Shown here in pieces: positions 33,447-44,301 of a stretch of 64,000 nt of DNA. The stretch covers positions 1,302,001 to 1,366,000 of the forward strand of contig MU271147.1 of NCBI GenBank assembly GCA_021432605.1, read 5' to 3'. This stretch comes from Coniochaeta sp. PMI_546 (lineage: Eukaryota; Ascomycota; Sordariomycetes; Coniochaetales; Coniochaetaceae). The notes beneath the pieces were generated by a model. That model was not told where the DNA came from. It was given only the letters and a program-made list of their open reading frames with translations, and did no database searches. The position numbers and the translations under genes were made by a program. The number at the start of each line of letters is the position of its first letter. The stretch's first letter is position 1.

Positions 33447-34718
33447 TGCGTTCAAGTCAACGAGAGAGATGGGAACCTTAGCTACCTAAGGTACCTTAGT
33501 GACGGTAAATAATATCTGTTTACACGCGTATGTTTACTGTGATTTGTATCCTGTGTACTTACACGTGTGAGGCACTGAGGGGAAGTGGGTTGTTGTTAGT
33601 CGTTCTTTCCTGATTCACGAGAAATTCCACTGTCGTTCCAAGTTCCAGCGGGAGGGAAGGAGCGATGGGTTCGCACCAAAAAAGTTTAACGACAGGGAGT
33701 GTTGCGCCTTCGATTGGCCAGATCCTCAGTGGCACATTTCCAGCTGCGGTTAGCGGGATCGGGGAGCTGCCGGATGGCTGCCCAGGCTTGGTATAGAGAT
33801 CCACCGACTTTCAGGGGGGCAAAGTGCTTGCATCACTGCATCGCAGCAGTTGTTGCTACCCTTACTGGTACCACAGTACTTGTCAGCTGTTTCCGCACAT
33901 GTACCCAGGCTCCAAACAAATAGATTATTAAATTTCTTGCTGACAATGGCAGTGGGAAAAAATGGTCTACATGCAAAATGCAGCTGGATTCTGCCTGAGG
34001 TCCTGGTGGCAACTGATATCTTCCTCAGCTTTCAGCTCTCTCAGCTGCCGTCATTGAGGCGGACGGATGTCTTTTTGTCTTGCTATGGCTTTATAGTGGG
34101 TTCAGCGAATGAGGTAGTGCTTGGACTGTTCGGTACCCTGTGCCGTGCATGCCCGAAAGCTTCAAAATCTCGGTCGATGATCACCTTTTTGTCCCATGTA
34201 AGAAGGGGAAAACGAGAAGAAAAAAAATCATTTTCTGGTTCAAACCCAAAGATTCGCCAGGTCGCCTGCTCAAATATCTGCAACAACTGTTTTCTGCCTG
34301 ATCCAAAAGATCAACCGCCGCCCACCTCGGTTCTCAATCAAATATTCAATCCAGAGCAAACAAACATATCTCATCAGAACGTCAGGAATACAACGCATCG
34401 TTCTACCTAGTCATTTCTTACCTGTCTTATCGACCCGCGACGTCGCTCAAAAAGTGCCTGTAATAATCTCCGCGATACCAGCTACAGGGTCCTCCCAGGG
34501 ACCTATTTTAGTGCACCTACCACCACCTTTGTTTGCTTGCGGCATCCGTCAGCTGCCGCCAACCAGCTCAGCCGAATTGCCAAACGGGCCCGACACGGAT
34601 CACAGCCCCTTCGGCCATCCTTTTGCATCCTCCGTCTGCCCGACGCTGAAATTCTCCGGCCAGCTGTCTGCATTCCGACAACATCAACAACAACAACACA
34701 CGCTGTGACGTTGTGACG
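33447..34718. promoter_or_regulatory. divergent promoter region
   Basis: Between the NAA50-like (-) and Sgf11-type (+) genes. A palindromic TACCTAAGGTACCTTAG lies at 33484-33500, just 38 nt before the NAA50-like start codon. No gene in the rest. Confidence 0.45.
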
Positions 34719-36070
34719 ATGTCGTCAAGTACGGGGAAGGCCGGGGTCATTGTCGCGCCTGACGAGTCTACCAACATGGACAAACTTGTAGGTCATGCCA
34801 TCATCTCCATCTTCTTCCCTTAGCACTACTACTGCCTTGGTCTCGTGCTGCATTCGTATCGCCCATCATCTTCCAGTGTCCTGGATCATTCTACACAAAC
34901 AGAGAGAACCAAGCAGACAGTGCATTGATCCCTGACACTGACCCCCGTTGTTCGTTGATGCAGGCCCATGCCGTCCTCGACGACGTCCTTTACAACATTG
35001 TCCACGACCTCCTCCTCAAGGTGCACCGGGACGAGAAGATAGCTCGCGCCACCACAGCCGCCATCCGCGTCGAGAAGCTGGCCTCCGACGCCTCCGAGTC
35101 TCCAGAGATGAACCCGGACGTGCGCATAGAAACCGACGCTGCCACATACGAGGCCGGCAAAGTCACCCTCAAGGGCAATCCGCTAAAGACCACAAAAGAG
35201 ATACTCTGCCCACGTTGCCACCTACCCAGACTACTATATCCCACCGACGGTAAAGGCGCGAGAAAGCCCGACCCGACCGTCATCTACTGCAAGAAGCACC
35301 CCTACATCGAGAAACCCGGCTACGACATCTACGGTCAGACATGGGTAGCCCCAGGTCCCGGTCGGGGCAAGAAGAAGAAGGACATGGAGAAGAAGCTAGG
35401 CGACGACTCGCCCGGAATGACACCAACACCGGACTCCAAAGAGCGACCACCAAACGTCCTCTCCTTCCCCTCCGCGACCTGCAGCAAATGCAAGCGCTGT
35501 ATCCTGGTCACACGGCTGAACAACCACATGGGATCGTGCATCGGTAACAGCGGCCGCAACGCAAGCCGAGCAGCAGCCCAGAAGATCAGCAACGGCGGCA
35601 GCAACGGCAACAGCCAAAACAACGACAACACACCCCCTTCGAGCCAGAAAGGCACGCCGGTGCCCGGTTCTCGAGCAGTCTCCCCACGAAAGCGCGACGC
35701 GGACGAGATGGAGGACGACTACGAGGAGTCCGACCCTACCAACCCGAAGAAGAAGAAGCTAAAGCCGACGGCACTACCTAAGAAGGTGATACTTAAGAAT
35801 AAAGGCCAAGGTCTAGGTCCTAAGAAGGAAAAAGTCAAGGCCAGCTCGCTGCTAAGCGGCGAGCTAAAAGTCGGCGCTTCGCCCAAGGTGAAGAACCTCG
35901 AGATTCCGCACAAGAAGTCGACATCCAAGATCCCGAGCCCAGCTAAGAAGCTGAAGCTGGGAGCGCAGAAGCCGCAGCTGGCCGCCCCCTCGCCGGTGCC
36001 CAAAGCTAACGGCAGAGAGGTCGACGAGGTGTCGGAATCGTCAGGAACGCTCTCGTCGCCCCCGCGCTAG
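34719..36070 (+). CDS. SAGA-associated factor 11 (Sgf11)-type zinc-finger protein
   Basis: Exons 34719-34787 and 34964-36070 give 391 aa. A helix LDDVLYNIVHDLLLKVHRDEKIAR (about residues 28-52) resembles the N-terminal assembly helix of Sgf11/ATXN7L3. The finger CSKCKRCILVTRLNNHMGSC (residues 196-215) has C-x2-C-x11-H-x3-C, the spacing of the Sgf11 nucleosome-docking finger. Between them is another metal-binding-like cluster, CPRCH at 105-109 and CKKH at 132-135, not part of yeast Sgf11 (99 aa). The C-terminal half is Lys/Pro/Ser-rich with several NLS-like patches. Sgf11 activates the SAGA H2B deubiquitinase Ubp8. An Sgf73/ataxin-7 identity was considered, but no SCA7 motif is visible. Confidence 0.65.
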
Positions 36071-36933
36071 AGGAATAGGGTGATACCGGGTTCCCACGTC
36101 TACGGAGAGTATGCGCCCGCGGTGGAGATGCGGCCTCCGGCCTTGCCTCCGGGATATCTTACCGATTGGACCCTGTCCCTACCCCCAGGGTCAGCGATAC
36201 CGCCGTCTTCTCAGCCGTCCGAAGAAGATGCGTCTGGGGAGCAGTCAGTTCCACGGCTCTCCGATGGGAATGCGTCTGAGGTACAGGATCTGTATCCGGT
36301 TATCCTGCCAGAATACACCACTGTCTGGACGCTGTCATGTCCTCCGATCTGGAAGCCATGTAAGGTCCAGCAACTCATCACTGTGTGGGATCCTCAGTTA
36401 CGGAACAGTATGTCATATTTAGTGTCCAGTTCTACCGACGACTGGACCAATTGCCGCAACTGGTTCGACCTGCTGTCGCATCAGTCACCACGTCGCTTGC
36501 ATTAATCAGGGGTTTATGGAAAGAAAGGGAAATTCTGCATACTCGGTCGGGGTTGGCTTTCGTTCTGGCGTTCCGTGGTCAGGGTCCAACGGCCTGTCAC
36601 AGGGCCATTCTGTAGAAAAAGGATGGGCAAATTGCATTTTCAGTTCTACGAAAACCATGGCCATGGTTTGTTTGGTCTTTACACACTCAAAGCGGTCGGT
36701 TTGTATACAGACGGGCAACCAGACCGTTTCATTCTATGCCTCATCCCAACCGTGACATTGTATGTCCCCCCGCGATGCTGGGTATGTCCCCCTCGACTTG
36801 CCCTTATTCCATGATCATTCCTTGTCCCAGAACGCCGCGACCGTAACGCCATGCCTGACCTCTCCTCTTGCAATGCACCACTTTTGATCTGGTGCACCTG
36901 TCGTAACCTGTCTCAGCTCTCGCTCACCATCTC
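36071..36933. other. convergent intergenic region
   Basis: 3' flanks of the Sgf11-type (+) and cyclophilin (-) genes. A 141-codon open frame at 36080-36505 has no ATG start and no known domain. Confidence 0.5.
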
Positions 36934-37517
36934 CTACATCTCCTCCTCCTCCAATACCCTAGCCCTGACAATCTTAACCTCCTCAACCGGCCGATCCTCC
37001 GCATCAGTCCTAACCAGTCCCATGCGCTTCACAACCCCCATGCCATTCTTCACCCGTCCGAAAATGGTATGCTTCCCGTCCAGCCACGGCGTGGGCGCGA
37101 GCGTGATGAAGAACTGGCTGCCGTTGGTGTTCGGGCCGGCGTTGGCCATGGACACGACGCCGGCGCCGGTGTGCTTGAGCTCGGGGCTGATCTCGTCCTC
37201 GAACCTCTCCCCGTAGATGCTCTGCCCCCCCCTGCCCGTGCCCGTCGGGTCGCCGCCCTGGATCATGAAGGAGGGGATTATGCGGTGGAATATCGTGTTG
37301 TCGAAGTAACCCCGCTGGGCGAGGGTGACGAAGTTACGCACGGTCTTCGGGGCTTGCGGGGTGTAGAGCTCTAGGGTGATTGGGCCCTGCGTGAAGGGGT
37401 TGTTAGATAGGGGGATTGCTGGGGGGGAAGGTACAACTGGAAATGGAGTGGTCTTGGGGAGCGCAGGGAGAGGAAGGGATTTACCATTGAGGTTTCTAGG
37501 AGGACGTTTTGTGCCAT
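36934..37517 (-). CDS. peptidyl-prolyl isomerase, PPIL1-type cyclophilin
   Basis: Spliceosome-associated cyclophilin of the PPIL1 (S. pombe Cyp1) type. Minus-strand exons 37517-37485 ([11 protein letters not shown]) and 37386-36934 give 161 aa, full family length. The active-site core is intact: [39 protein letters not shown], and [14 protein letters not shown] with the cyclosporin-binding Trp. The GTGRGGxSIYG segment and absence of extra domains place it with PPIL1 and not with CypA or CypB. Both junctions are canonical. Confidence 0.95.
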
Positions 37518-39874
37518 TTTGGCTGTGTTGCAGAGGTTGAGCTATGTGTAGCACGCTGCAGAGGTTTTCTTTGACTAGAGTTGCGGAGAGTGATGCTTTG
37601 AAGGTGTGTTTGATGCCTGTCCAAGGTGAAAGTGTAAATATTTAGAGGAAGCTACCCCACCATCACTGCTCACCGAAGGTGTGAGGTGTGATACCCAGCT
37701 CCACTACCCGAAAGACCTCAAGGCATTCAGTGTAGCAAACGGTTCTCAGGACAAGCATGGGTCACATTTACTCAGGTCGCGCATTTTTTTATTGCTACCT
37801 ACATTATCCTTTCTGGTAGATTTATGCTTTCGATCCTCTTCCATCGTCATGCCTTAGGAGTCTCGGCCATGCACGCAAAAGGGTTGTATCCAGTTCAGTC
37901 GTTCCGACCAAGTGTCACTGCTGATTACCTCGCTTCTCCTCCCAGCAGTCATAGCTGCATATGTGTTGTGCCTACGACATAAATTTCAGCTTTAGGAAGA
38001 CGAGAGGTCTAAATGACATTAGTCTCGACAAATGACTGTGCCTCTGCAGCCTCACACCTATGGCAAACAACCCGAGATGCGGGTCTACATACCAGAAACT
38101 CATGATCTGAGTATCAGGAAAGGCGTCCGCGTAGTAGAGACGGCCCGGATTCCTCTCCCAGACCGCGACGTAGCCATCGGAGAGCGGTCCAATAACTTGC
38201 CTCGCAATTTGCTGTCCCAATTCAGGAAGGCATCCCCAACACTGGAGTAGCGTCAAGCGTCTCCTGCCACTGGTCGAAGGACATCAACGACCGGACAGCC
38301 GGGCAGTACACAGCGAGAATCACCGACCGCAGCCTATGTCGGAACCCATGCATACAACCATCCTCCGATACACAAGTCATGCCGGCAGAGAGGTTCGAAA
38401 TGGTCGAAAGGCGCTGCTCTGCCTTCGTTGCGTGAGTGTCTCGCTTCTCAGAGCTTTCTCAAATGCCCGATGAGATCATGGCAGCCTTTGTAAAGGGCAT
38501 GTTGTCATTGGATGGGAATGTCCTTTGGCTGCAACTGTTTCCGTGAAGAACGTTGCAATACACTATGACCCGTGTTTCAAATCCACCATATGCGCTCATG
38601 CTTCGCTGACAAGACAGGAGCGTCTGCTGTATCGTTTAGAAATGATCTGACCTTCTTATTGGGAGAGAACAGCTTGGTGATAGGAGAGATCTTTAACTCT
38701 TAAGACCCTCAGAGCACTTCCTACTACGGTTGCCAGGGGTGCAGAATCCCCGCCCGTGTTGATGAAAGGAGTGGAAGGCCCAGGGTTCCCGTTCGTCCAA
38801 TCGGACAACCAGCTATCTAGGCAGTCCACAATAAGGTGTAGCCTGGTACGATGCCGACGTTTGCAATGCGCGGATCAAGCATATTCAGGAGGCAGTAGAC
38901 TCCGTCTCTGGAGTCACTGCACTTGGAGGACGTTGCGCTCACCAATGCGCCGAGCAAGTAGTAACCTCACTGTCGGTCAAGGTCCCCGGTCAGACAGTTC
39001 TACCAAGCGGGCCATAAGAATTGTGCATAGATGCTCTGACATTAGGAGATCGGGCATGGCCTGTCACTATAGTAGGTTCATAGCAATAGCGACGTACAGG
39101 TCAGGCAACAGGCGCGTAGACATAAAGTGAGGCGACATGCAAAGCTTCCTTATTCATCCTGCACTCCAACTTTACCATGGACTAACAAACCAATTCTACT
39201 ACAGAACTGGCATCGTACAATTTTGTCTATGATATGTACTGAAGCTCTGATAAGATATAAAAGAAAACACGTTACTATTTTAGATAATTAAATGCAAGTG
39301 TTTTGTCCCTCTTCTCTGAGACATATTTCTGCCCATGTTCAGAACAGCTGTATGCAACTGTTTTGTGGTGTTATGCAGTGAAGACGTCAGGGAGGAATGC
39401 CGTTAGGAATCTACTCGACCCCGCTGCGGCCCGGCCCTCTAGCGCGCCTTTAGCGCAACTTGCACCCTCGTTCAGTGGCTTCGAGTGTTGCTTGGCCCGC
39501 GAGCATGTGTTATCTGGCAGGCCTTTCAAGCCACATGGAGGCGTACGTATCTCTCTCTTTTCAAGTCCGAGCCGGCTTGCGAATCCGCGCCAATTCTTAC
39601 CACTGTCTTCATATCTTTGGGGAAGAAGAGACCTATCAGATCTAAGTCGAAGTCATACTCGCTGCGGGTGCACTTCAATCCCCGCAGATATTGGTGCTGT
39701 TTGGTGGTGTTGTTGACCAGAATGTCTCTGTGTACAGCACCAAGGGACTTCGTGTTGCGGACGCTAGTGTCTTTCCATTGACCGGGGCAATCGGGCCACA
39801 TCCAGTCTGTGATGTACGCGGTAGCTGCACGAGCAGCTGATATCACCAAGGAGAATCGCAGAGCTGATATAGCG
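37518..39874. other. 2.4 kb gene-poor region with a possible coding relic
   Basis: Mostly featureless. On the minus strand around 38430-37990 two overlapping frames (MTCVSEDGCMHGFRHRL and the downstream GPLSDGYVAVWERNPGRLYY) have gene-like codon use and a CAG acceptor-like site between them (about 38250). They may be exons of a small gene or a decayed gene; no family is recognised. Confidence 0.3.
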
Positions 39875-40879
39875 TCATCCTAGAGAGATTCGTTGTGTTC
39901 CAATGCTAGCGTCTTGCAACAAGATGACAACCTCGGTATGGCCACGGACATTCGCAGCCTGAAGCGCAGTCCAATGCTTGTTCCCAGAAGTGATGCCCAT
40001 GTCCGCGCCGGCTGCAAGTAATTTCCTCACAGTCCTCACATCCCCTGCCTCAGCCGCAGCAGCAAGAGCTGTGTAGCCGTTGAAGTAGCTCCCCGGGGCA
40101 TTTACGTCAGCACCAGCAGCCAACAAGACCTCGAGGACTTCATGGTGGCTGCCCAGCGCGGCACCCTGTAGTGCCGTCAAGCCTTTGTATCTCTTGAGCG
40201 GCGTGTTAACATCTGCACCTCGTGCTAGCAGAAGGGCGACAACTTCCAGATATCCGTGCTCCGCTGCTGCCTGAAGTGCTGTCCTGCCATGATTGTATGC
40301 AGGTTCCGCATTGATGTTGGCTCCGGCGTCCAGGAGTCTCTGTACCATGGCAAGGTGTCCACCTTCGGCCGCGGCCTGAAGAGGCGTTCTTCCGCAGTAG
40401 CGATGCGGCGAGATGTTGACGTCCGCACCGGCATCGAGTAGGGCGTCAACGACACTATCGTGTCCTTGTCCTGCAGCCAGGGTAAGCGCCGTGTGTCCGC
40501 CATTATTTCCGCCTGGAGCATCCACTTCAGCTCCTGCCTCCAACAGCAACTGGGTGACTGGCAAGTGGCCAATCGCCGCAGCCGCTTGCAGTGCAGACTT
40601 GCCATACCAGCCTCGGGGAGGATCGTCGGGGCTTGCGCCTGCGCTCAGCAGCTGCGAAACAGTGACGACGTCTCCTCTTGCGGACGCGACTTGCAAAGGG
40701 GTCCATGTGTTTTCATCTTTGATATCCTTATCGTCTTCATCTTCGGAGAACTTCTGTACTGCCGTGATAGCGACGTGACCGTACATGGCTACCCGCTCTG
40801 TGCAGCTTTTTCTCCGGCAACCACGATAACAAGTGTTGCGGAGATTCGAATGGACGGGAGTCGGCCCGGACCGATTCAT
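39875..40879 (-). CDS. free-standing ankyrin-repeat protein
   Basis: Single exon, 334 aa from ATG 40879. After about 55 residues without a known domain there are roughly eight ankyrin repeats with a regular period of about 35 residues, each built on GRTALQAAAEGGHL and LLDAGADVN. The loops between units are longer than average (PHRYCG, PAYNHG, KRYKG). This repeat style is common in the C-terminal arrays of fungal NLR-like proteins, but no NACHT or effector domain lies next to it, and no signal peptide is present. It could be an independent binding protein or the remainder of a larger gene. Confidence 0.8.
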   Translation of the reverse strand: MNRSGPTPVHSNLRNTCYRGCRRKSCTERVAMYGHVAITAVQKFSEDEDDKDIKDENTWTPLQVASARGDVVTVSQLLSAGASPDDPPRGWYGKSALQAAAAIGHLPVTQLLLEAGAEVDAPGGNNGGHTALTLAAGQGHDSVVDALLDAGADVNISPHRYCGRTPLQAAAEGGHLAMVQRLLDAGANINAEPAYNHGRTALQAAAEHGYLEVVALLLARGADVNTPLKRYKGLTALQGAALGSHHEVLEVLLAAGADVNAPGSYFNGYTALAAAAEAGDVRTVRKLLAAGADMGITSGNKHWTALQAANVRGHTEVVILLQDASIGTQRISLG

Positions 40880-41915
40880 GGTGACTGGTTGCCTAGCGTG
40901 TACCACGTGACGCCAGCGTCGGCTTTAAGACCCTAAGGTACGGACTGGACTCGGGATAGTGCATGGCTCTTCCATACCTTACACGGTACACCTTGGTGGT
41001 CCCTGGTCTCACTTCCTTATAAGCAGTCTCTATACAGATACCCGGTTACCACGTCCGGCACTAAATCCGGGTTCCTGGGCATACCCATGACTACAAAATG
41101 CCGAGACCGCCTGTTGTGATTTCTATGCTTACAGAACAGGATGTGTTATGTGTCTTCCAGGATTATCAGGCGATATTTCTTGATCGCTGCACCTATTGGT
41201 CAGTAACACTAGACTAAAACTGAGGTACTCGAGAACTATCTGGCAGGCCGACTAAAACATATAGTACCCGTAGCTAAACTAACAGCCAATTGCTAAGGAT
41301 AGTAGGCGTTTTTGCTTCTTGCTGATGCCCCAGAAAGACCTGTTGATACACATCGTTTTTCCTATGATTTCTTGTTTCACGCTTCCAGTCCTCGTTCGGT
41401 GTAGATAATTACCGGCACCATAGGGCATCTAGAGACATATCAAACTTTGATTTATCTGTACCTCATCTGAACTAATGGTTCTCCATGGAGGGAGGGGCAG
41501 CCACTGTTCTTGGGTACCGCTGCGGGTTCTCGAAGATCTCCAGTCGTCAATATTGCCGATAGGATTCGGGGGCTTGTGCAATCTGGTCTAGTTCCGCCAA
41601 ATCTCTAGGACGCACACTAATTACACATAACTTTCGTCCAGGCCTTAGTTTAAGTATGACTCCGCTGCTTTATGCTCTCAAGAAGCCGAGAGCAATTGAC
41701 GGTGATGTGGAGGTGCCGTTCCACCTACAATCGCTAGTACAAGTTGACTCGTGGATCTGTGTCATGATTGTCTTGCATGGCCAATCATTTGAAGAGGTTC
41801 CTTTCACAATTGTGGTTCAATACGTTGCCGATCACTACAACTACCTCATGCACTTGTCTTCAAACTGCATTGCTAGTCTCCGCAGCGTGTCCGATTCACA
41901 ATCTTCTAAGACGAC
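40880..41915. other. intergenic region
   Basis: Upstream of the ankyrin gene and downstream of the alpha/beta hydrolase. AT-richer, with CCTAAGGTACGG at about 40931. No gene recognised; the frame at 41656-41988 overlaps the hydrolase 3' end and looks random. Confidence 0.45.
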
Positions 41916-42710
41916 TTACAGGTTCGCCTTGATGAACTTGTCGACGTCCGCAACCGTACGCTCAACTCCTGTCGGTGTCCAAAGGTAACAGTGCCCGGCA
42001 CCCTCGTAGACCACTTTTGTGACCTTCTCCGGCGCAGCTGCCTTTGCCTTGTCGTACATCAGTTCTTGTTTTGGGACGGGAATAATCAGGTCAATCGCCG
42101 GGATGATCTGTAGAGTGGGTATATCCCTCCACGCCGCGTACGACACCTTCCCGTCGTAGCTATCCGAGCTGTGCCGCGTCATGGTGGCGAGCAACCGCGC
42201 ACCCTCGGCGGGATCCAGGTCGTTGAAGAGGAACGGGGCAAACTCCGGAGGAATTGTCGCGAGATAGCCGCCCGGCACCCTGTCCTCGCTGGCCGGGGAT
42301 CCCTCGATAACACCCATAACCTCCCGGAGTGAATCTCCTTCCTGCGGCAGGAAGGAGGCGATGCCCACAAATCCGATGACAGCGGTATTTTTGCCCTGGG
42401 CTGATCTATCCACTCTGTTCAGGCCCTTGAGGGCCTCGGACCCCGGGAAGCCGGCATAAGAGTGCACCGCCAGCACAACGTCGCGTGGCTTCTCTGGGTC
42501 ATCCAGGATGGACTCCACCGCGGCTCTGATCTCAGCGGCGTCGTCTTGCATGGTCGCGGCGGGGAACCGGGTGCCGTCGTTGGCGGAGAGAAGGGCTACC
42601 ACTCTGGCATCGTAGCCCTGCGCCTTGAAGCCGTTGACAAGGATGTCATAAGGGGCTGGCTGGGCGAAGGAGCCGGGGATGATGACGATCTCGATGTTGG
42701 CCCTCGACAT
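41916..42710 (-). CDS. alpha/beta hydrolase
   Basis: Single exon, 264 aa. Typical alpha/beta-hydrolase layout: strand and oxyanion region EIVIIPGSFAQPAPYD, nucleophile elbow AVHSYAG with Ser84, acid candidate in PAIDLIIP, and catalytic His in YEGAGHCYLW near the end. The nucleophile motif lacks the usual first Gly (HSYAG where many relatives have GHSYGG). Related small fungal hydrolases often sit in secondary-metabolite or detoxification settings; substrate is unknown. Divergent from the flavin-reductase-like gene across 868 bp. Confidence 0.88.
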   Translation of the reverse strand: MSRANIEIVIIPGSFAQPAPYDILVNGFKAQGYDARVVALLSANDGTRFPAATMQDDAAEIRAAVESILDDPEKPRDVVLAVHSYAGFPGSEALKGLNRVDRSAQGKNTAVIGFVGIASFLPQEGDSLREVMGVIEGSPASEDRVPGGYLATIPPEFAPFLFNDLDPAEGARLLATMTRHSSDSYDGKVSYAAWRDIPTLQIIPAIDLIIPVPKQELMYDKAKAAAPEKVTKVVYEGAGHCYLWTPTGVERTVADVDKFIKANL

Positions 42711-43578
42711 GGCAAGATGATATGTTTATGGTAATGTATGATCTTACTTCGAGTTTAGTCTAGGACTATGTTATGTTTCGGATGTAGGTCTCAGGTATTA
42801 TCGGCGAGGTGTAAGTCTTTAGCTGTCTTTGATATTGGACATTGAATGGTGATGCAACCCCGCTGGCTGTCGTTATCCGTGACTCGAGCAGAGGGCAACA
42901 TATTCAGTCTCTTATAGACTGGCTTGCGACATCGTCGACCCTCATTCCAGCTCCGAGGTCCAAGTGTGCTTGCGCGTGCTAGTCGTCTAGATGGGGATTA
43001 GAGTGTATTCCATAGCGCCGTTTTCCTGGGGATCGCTTCACGCTTTGTCCTTGGCCCCTCCCCTTAATGGTCGAGTAGCCTGTAACATCAGGGATATTGA
43101 CGTGGGCTGACCAATCGGGAATTCTTGAGTGTATGAACGAACGCCGCGGCATTTTTCAATTACGAGATCTGAAGTGAAGGGATTCCTCCAAACTGCAAAC
43201 AACACATACTGCCGTGGGGAATCTTGCATAATAAACCACTATTGGTAAAGGTGAGTGAGCTATGCTCCGGCGCATTTGTAACACAGCTGGTTCGGGTCTC
43301 GGGTTTCGGGTTTCGTACCGGGAATGCCTACTGCCTGGTCTGTACCGTGGAGCCTACACTACCTATCTTACCTTAATATGCTCTACGGGCATGCTTTTAT
43401 TACTGTAGACCTGGATCTCGAGGTACCTTAGAAACAGCTAACGCCAGACCCTCCCCACAATCCATTCAACATCACCCCACTCCACTCTCATATTCACGAC
43501 ACCGATTCACGACATCAATTTATGAAATCAACTCACAGTATTCGAGGGCCTAAGCCTAAAAGTAATTAGAAGACCATT
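42711..43578. promoter_or_regulatory. divergent promoter region
   Basis: Shared upstream DNA of the hydrolase (-) and flavin-reductase-like (+) genes. ACCTATCTTACCTTAATATG at about 43363 and GAGGTACCTTAG at 43421 add to the TACCT-type elements. Confidence 0.45.
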
Positions 43579-44301
43579 ATGCCTCGAAAACGCAAAGCCG
43601 AAGAGGAGGTGCAGGAGGAGACAACGCCGGCCAAAGGCTCGGCAAAGGGAAAGAAGGTAGCGCAAAGCAACCAGCTGCATCACGGCTTCGAGCCGTACCC
43701 GCCGTCCAAGGTCTATCGCCTCATCGAGCCTGGCCCCGTGCTGCTGGTGACGACCGGGTCGCTGGCGGACGCCACGCACAACATCATGACCATCGGCTTC
43801 CACATGGTGATACAACACGAGTCGCCGCCGCTGGTAGGCATCTCCCTGGGGCCGTGGGACGCGTCCTTCGCCGCCCTCAAGAAGCAGCGTGAGTGCGTGC
43901 TTGCCGTGCCCGCCGTCGAGATGGCCGCCACTGTCGTTGACGTCGGCAACTGCTCTGCCGCGGATGACGACCTCGCCGAGCCCGCTAGCAGTGGCGGCAA
44001 GTGGGCGCGCTTCGGGCTCGAGGCCCTGCCCGCCGGCAAGGTCAAGGCGCCGCTGGTCGGCGGGCCGCATGTCATCGCCAATATCGAGTGCGTCGTCGAG
44101 GACACCAAGATGGTCAGCAAATACAACATGTGGGTCCTCAAACCCGTCAAGGCTTGGATCAACCCGCATAAGCGGCCCGGAAGCGGCGAGGACGGCACCG
44201 GCAAGATGTTCCACCACCGTGGCGACGGCACGTTTGTCGTCGACGGGGAGATTCTAGATCTCAAGGATCGGATGGTCAAATGGCAGGAGTTCCAAGACTG
44301 A
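43579..44301 (+). CDS. flavin reductase-like (FMN-binding split barrel) protein with basic N-terminal tail
   Basis: Single exon, 240 aa. Residues 38-230 fit the flavin-reductase-like domain of flavoredoxins: EPGPVLLVTTGSLADATHNI and MTIGFHMVIQHESPPLVGI (FMN-contact strand), then ISLGPWDASFAAL, FGLEALPAGKVKAPLV and ANIECVVEDTKMV, with H207/H208 near the end. The first 27 residues are very basic with an MPRKRKAEEE start and PAKGSAKGKK, resembling a bipartite nuclear-localisation signal, unusual for this enzyme family. Redox partner and substrate are not visible from sequence. Confidence 0.87.
   Translation: MPRKRKAEEEVQEETTPAKGSAKGKKVAQSNQLHHGFEPYPPSKVYRLIEPGPVLLVTTGSLADATHNIMTIGFHMVIQHESPPLVGISLGPWDASFAALKKQRECVLAVPAVEMAATVVDVGNCSAADDDLAEPASSGGKWARFGLEALPAGKVKAPLVGGPHVIANIECVVEDTKMVSKYNMWVLKPVKAWINPHKRPGSGEDGTGKMFHHRGDGTFVVDGEILDLKDRMVKWQEFQD

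Noticed and set aside
34719-36070. Sgf73/ataxin-7 identity
   Set aside because: No SCA7 motif could be found; finger spacing and N-terminal helix fit Sgf11 better.
36080-36505. 141-codon frame after the Sgf11-type gene
   Set aside because: No ATG start, no recognisable domain; most likely 3' flank.
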